A stretch of DNA of 6,283 nt from Chloroflexota bacterium (lineage in GTDB: Bacteria > Chloroflexota > Dehalococcoidia > Lucifugimonadales > Lucifugimonadaceae), in NCBI GenBank assembly GCA_009837685.1, contig VXTA01000075.1, positions 1 through 6,283 of the forward strand, read 5' to 3'. Numbering within the stretch: position 1 is the first letter of the stretch; every line of letters begins with the position of its first letter. The notes under the pieces are model-generated. The model ran no database searches and was not told where the DNA came from. It saw only the letters and a program-made list of their open reading frames with translations. This document shows positions 5,201 to 6,283 of the stretch, in pieces. Both the position numbers and the translations under genes were made by a program.

Positions 5201-6283
5201 TCACACCTCCGCGATCACACGCGTGCCCGTCTTGTGTGCGTTGATCCAGTCCCAGTTCAGCGGTACGCCGATGCCGTGCCCCGTAGGTGCGTAGACACAA
5301 CCGTTTTCGTCGACTGAGTCCAAGTTGTCGGAGTAGTTGACCCAGATCGGCGGCTTGTTGGTTTTGATGTTGGGGTGCACCAAGCCGAGTTCGTAGTAGT
5401 TGGTGTTTCGTACCGCCGACATCAGATGCCGGTGAGCCGGGTCGGGACCGTGTGTTTCGACGTCAAGTCCTACGCTTTCGCAAGCGTGGAATATCTTCAT
5501 CGCACCTGTGATGCCACCGTCTTCGTGAGCGCCGACTCGCACGTAATCTGTACCGTCGGCGAGGATGAAGTTCATATGCTGTTCAGGCAGTCGGATGTGC
5601 TCGGTTTGCAATAGCGGCGTCTTGACGAGTTCGCGGAGTTTTCGATGGGCAAAAGTCGAAACACCGCCATCCATGTAGACGTCTTCCCACCAGAAGAATT
5701 CGGCTTCATCGCAAGCTTTACCGAGTTTGAGAGCATCGCCGAAATTCTTGACTTCGTTCGCTGGATCGATCATCAAGTCCATATCGGGACCCACCGCATC
5801 TCGCACCGCCAAGACGTTGTCCACTTCGCGTTTGATGTTTTCGCCGGCGAGGCCCCATCCGTGGATCTTGAACGCGGGGTATCCAATCTCCTTGCATGTG
5901 ACCGCGAAATCGGCGAAGTCCTGCGGCGTCGTCAACCCTCCGTTCTCGTCGCCATGCAAAGTGGACGCATACGCTGGAAGCGGTTTTCGCTGCCCACCGA
6001 GTAGCTGGAACAGCGGCTCTTCGTATACCTTGCCCGCAATATCCCAAAGACAGATGTCCACGACCCCAAGGCCCAACGCGGCGGTGTGGCGCAGCCCGCG
6101 TTTCATCGCGTTGTAGTGCACCTCGCGTTGCATTGCGTCTTTTCCGATCAGATACGGAGCGACGGTTTCTATGTCAGCGAGGGCATTTCCGCCAGCCCCT
6201 GGATATTCGCCGACTACTCCTTGATCGGTGTGGATTGAGAGGACGCCCCCGCCCATCTTGAGCTTTGCACCGGGTTCGTACAC
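5201..6283 (-). CDS. Mandelate racemase/muconate-lactonizing-type enolase-superfamily protein (5' end cut by window edge)
   Basis: 360 residues are visible, ending at TGA 5201-5203. The first codon at the edge is GTG, but the barrel enzymes of this superfamily normally have about 30 more residues in front, so the true start probably lies outside. Numbered from the edge, the capping domain is followed by the barrel. K139 and H141 (AFKIHGW) take the KxK/KxH base position, D173 (MIDPAN), E200 (WWEDV) and E228 (LLQTEH) are the magnesium ligands, and H278 (ETHGP) is the catalytic histidine. The superfamily abstracts the proton alpha to a carboxylate; such members are most often sugar-acid dehydratases or racemases. 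The aspartate partner of H278, usually the D in DxxQPDxxxxGGIT, appears to be G251 in DYVRVGAHEDGGIT. Substrate is not assignable. Confidence 0.93.
   Translation of the reverse strand: MYEPGAKLKMGGGVLSIHTDQGVVGEYPGAGGNALADIETVAPYLIGKDAMQREVHYNAMKRGLRHTAALGLGVVDICLWDIAGKVYEEPLFQLLGGQRKPLPAYASTLHGDENGGLTTPQDFADFAVTCKEIGYPAFKIHGWGLAGENIKREVDNVLAVRDAVGPDMDLMIDPANEVKNFGDALKLGKACDEAEFFWWEDVYMDGGVSTFAHRKLRELVKTPLLQTEHIRLPEQHMNFILADGTDYVRVGAHEDGGITGAMKIFHACESVGLDVETHGPDPAHRHLMSAVRNTNYYELGLVHPNIKTNKPPIWVNYSDNLDSVDENGCVYAPTGHGIGVPLNWDWINAHKTGTRVIAEV

Noticed and set aside
5727..6116. Plus-strand frame of 129 codons
   Set aside because: It is antisense to the conserved barrel of the enolase-family gene and shows no domain of its own.
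6281..6283. GTG at the right edge as the true start of the enolase-family gene
   Set aside because: The family normally has about 30 residues before this point; the GTG is most likely an internal valine at the cut.
1..6283. CRISPR array, insertion sequence, phage or toxin-antitoxin module
   Set aside because: I found no regularly spaced repeats, transposase, integrase or terminal inverted repeats; the tmRNA, a common integration site, has an intact 3' end with no visible duplicated copy downstream.

Overview
The window is bacterial, densely coded and of moderate GC. It holds six protein-coding genes (two cut by the window edges), one tmRNA gene, and one probable 49-residue membrane protein that is easy to miss. 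The tmRNA tag, best read as GEREVALAAA, recalls the tag I remember for Dehalococcoides (GERELVLAG). With a mandelate racemase/enolase-superfamily gene next to a mutarotase-fold gene, this suggests a Chloroflexota member, possibly the Dehalococcoidia/SAR202 side. That placement is inference.

Left part (1-1455, minus strand): two tandem class I SAM-dependent methyltransferase paralogs, separated by only 4 nt. By eye they are about 64% identical over an ungapped 212-residue stretch. The downstream copy runs off the left edge.

Centre (1546-2766, plus strand): a good -10 element and a complete one-piece ssrA (tmRNA) gene with encoded CCA. A strong hairpin follows, then a YgjP/COG1451-type zinc metallohydrolase gene that has no obvious promoter of its own.

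Right centre (2784-4910): a ten-helix EamA/DMT transporter (minus) converges on the YgjP gene, and the two stop codons lie inside one small palindrome. The transporter is divergent from a galactose-mutarotase-fold protein (plus) across a 108-nt spacer.

Right end (4911-6283, minus strand): a mandelate racemase/muconate-lactonizing-like enolase-superfamily enzyme enters from the right edge without its N-terminus. The short single-span membrane ORF follows it on the same strand. The enolase-family and mutarotase-fold genes look like sugar or sugar-acid catabolism, but neither substrate can be read from sequence alone.

I see no CRISPR array, insertion sequence, phage gene or clear new defence system. 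The most rewarding items are the hidden small membrane protein, the altered catalytic dyad of the enolase-family enzyme, the tandem methyltransferases, and the ssrA locus details.
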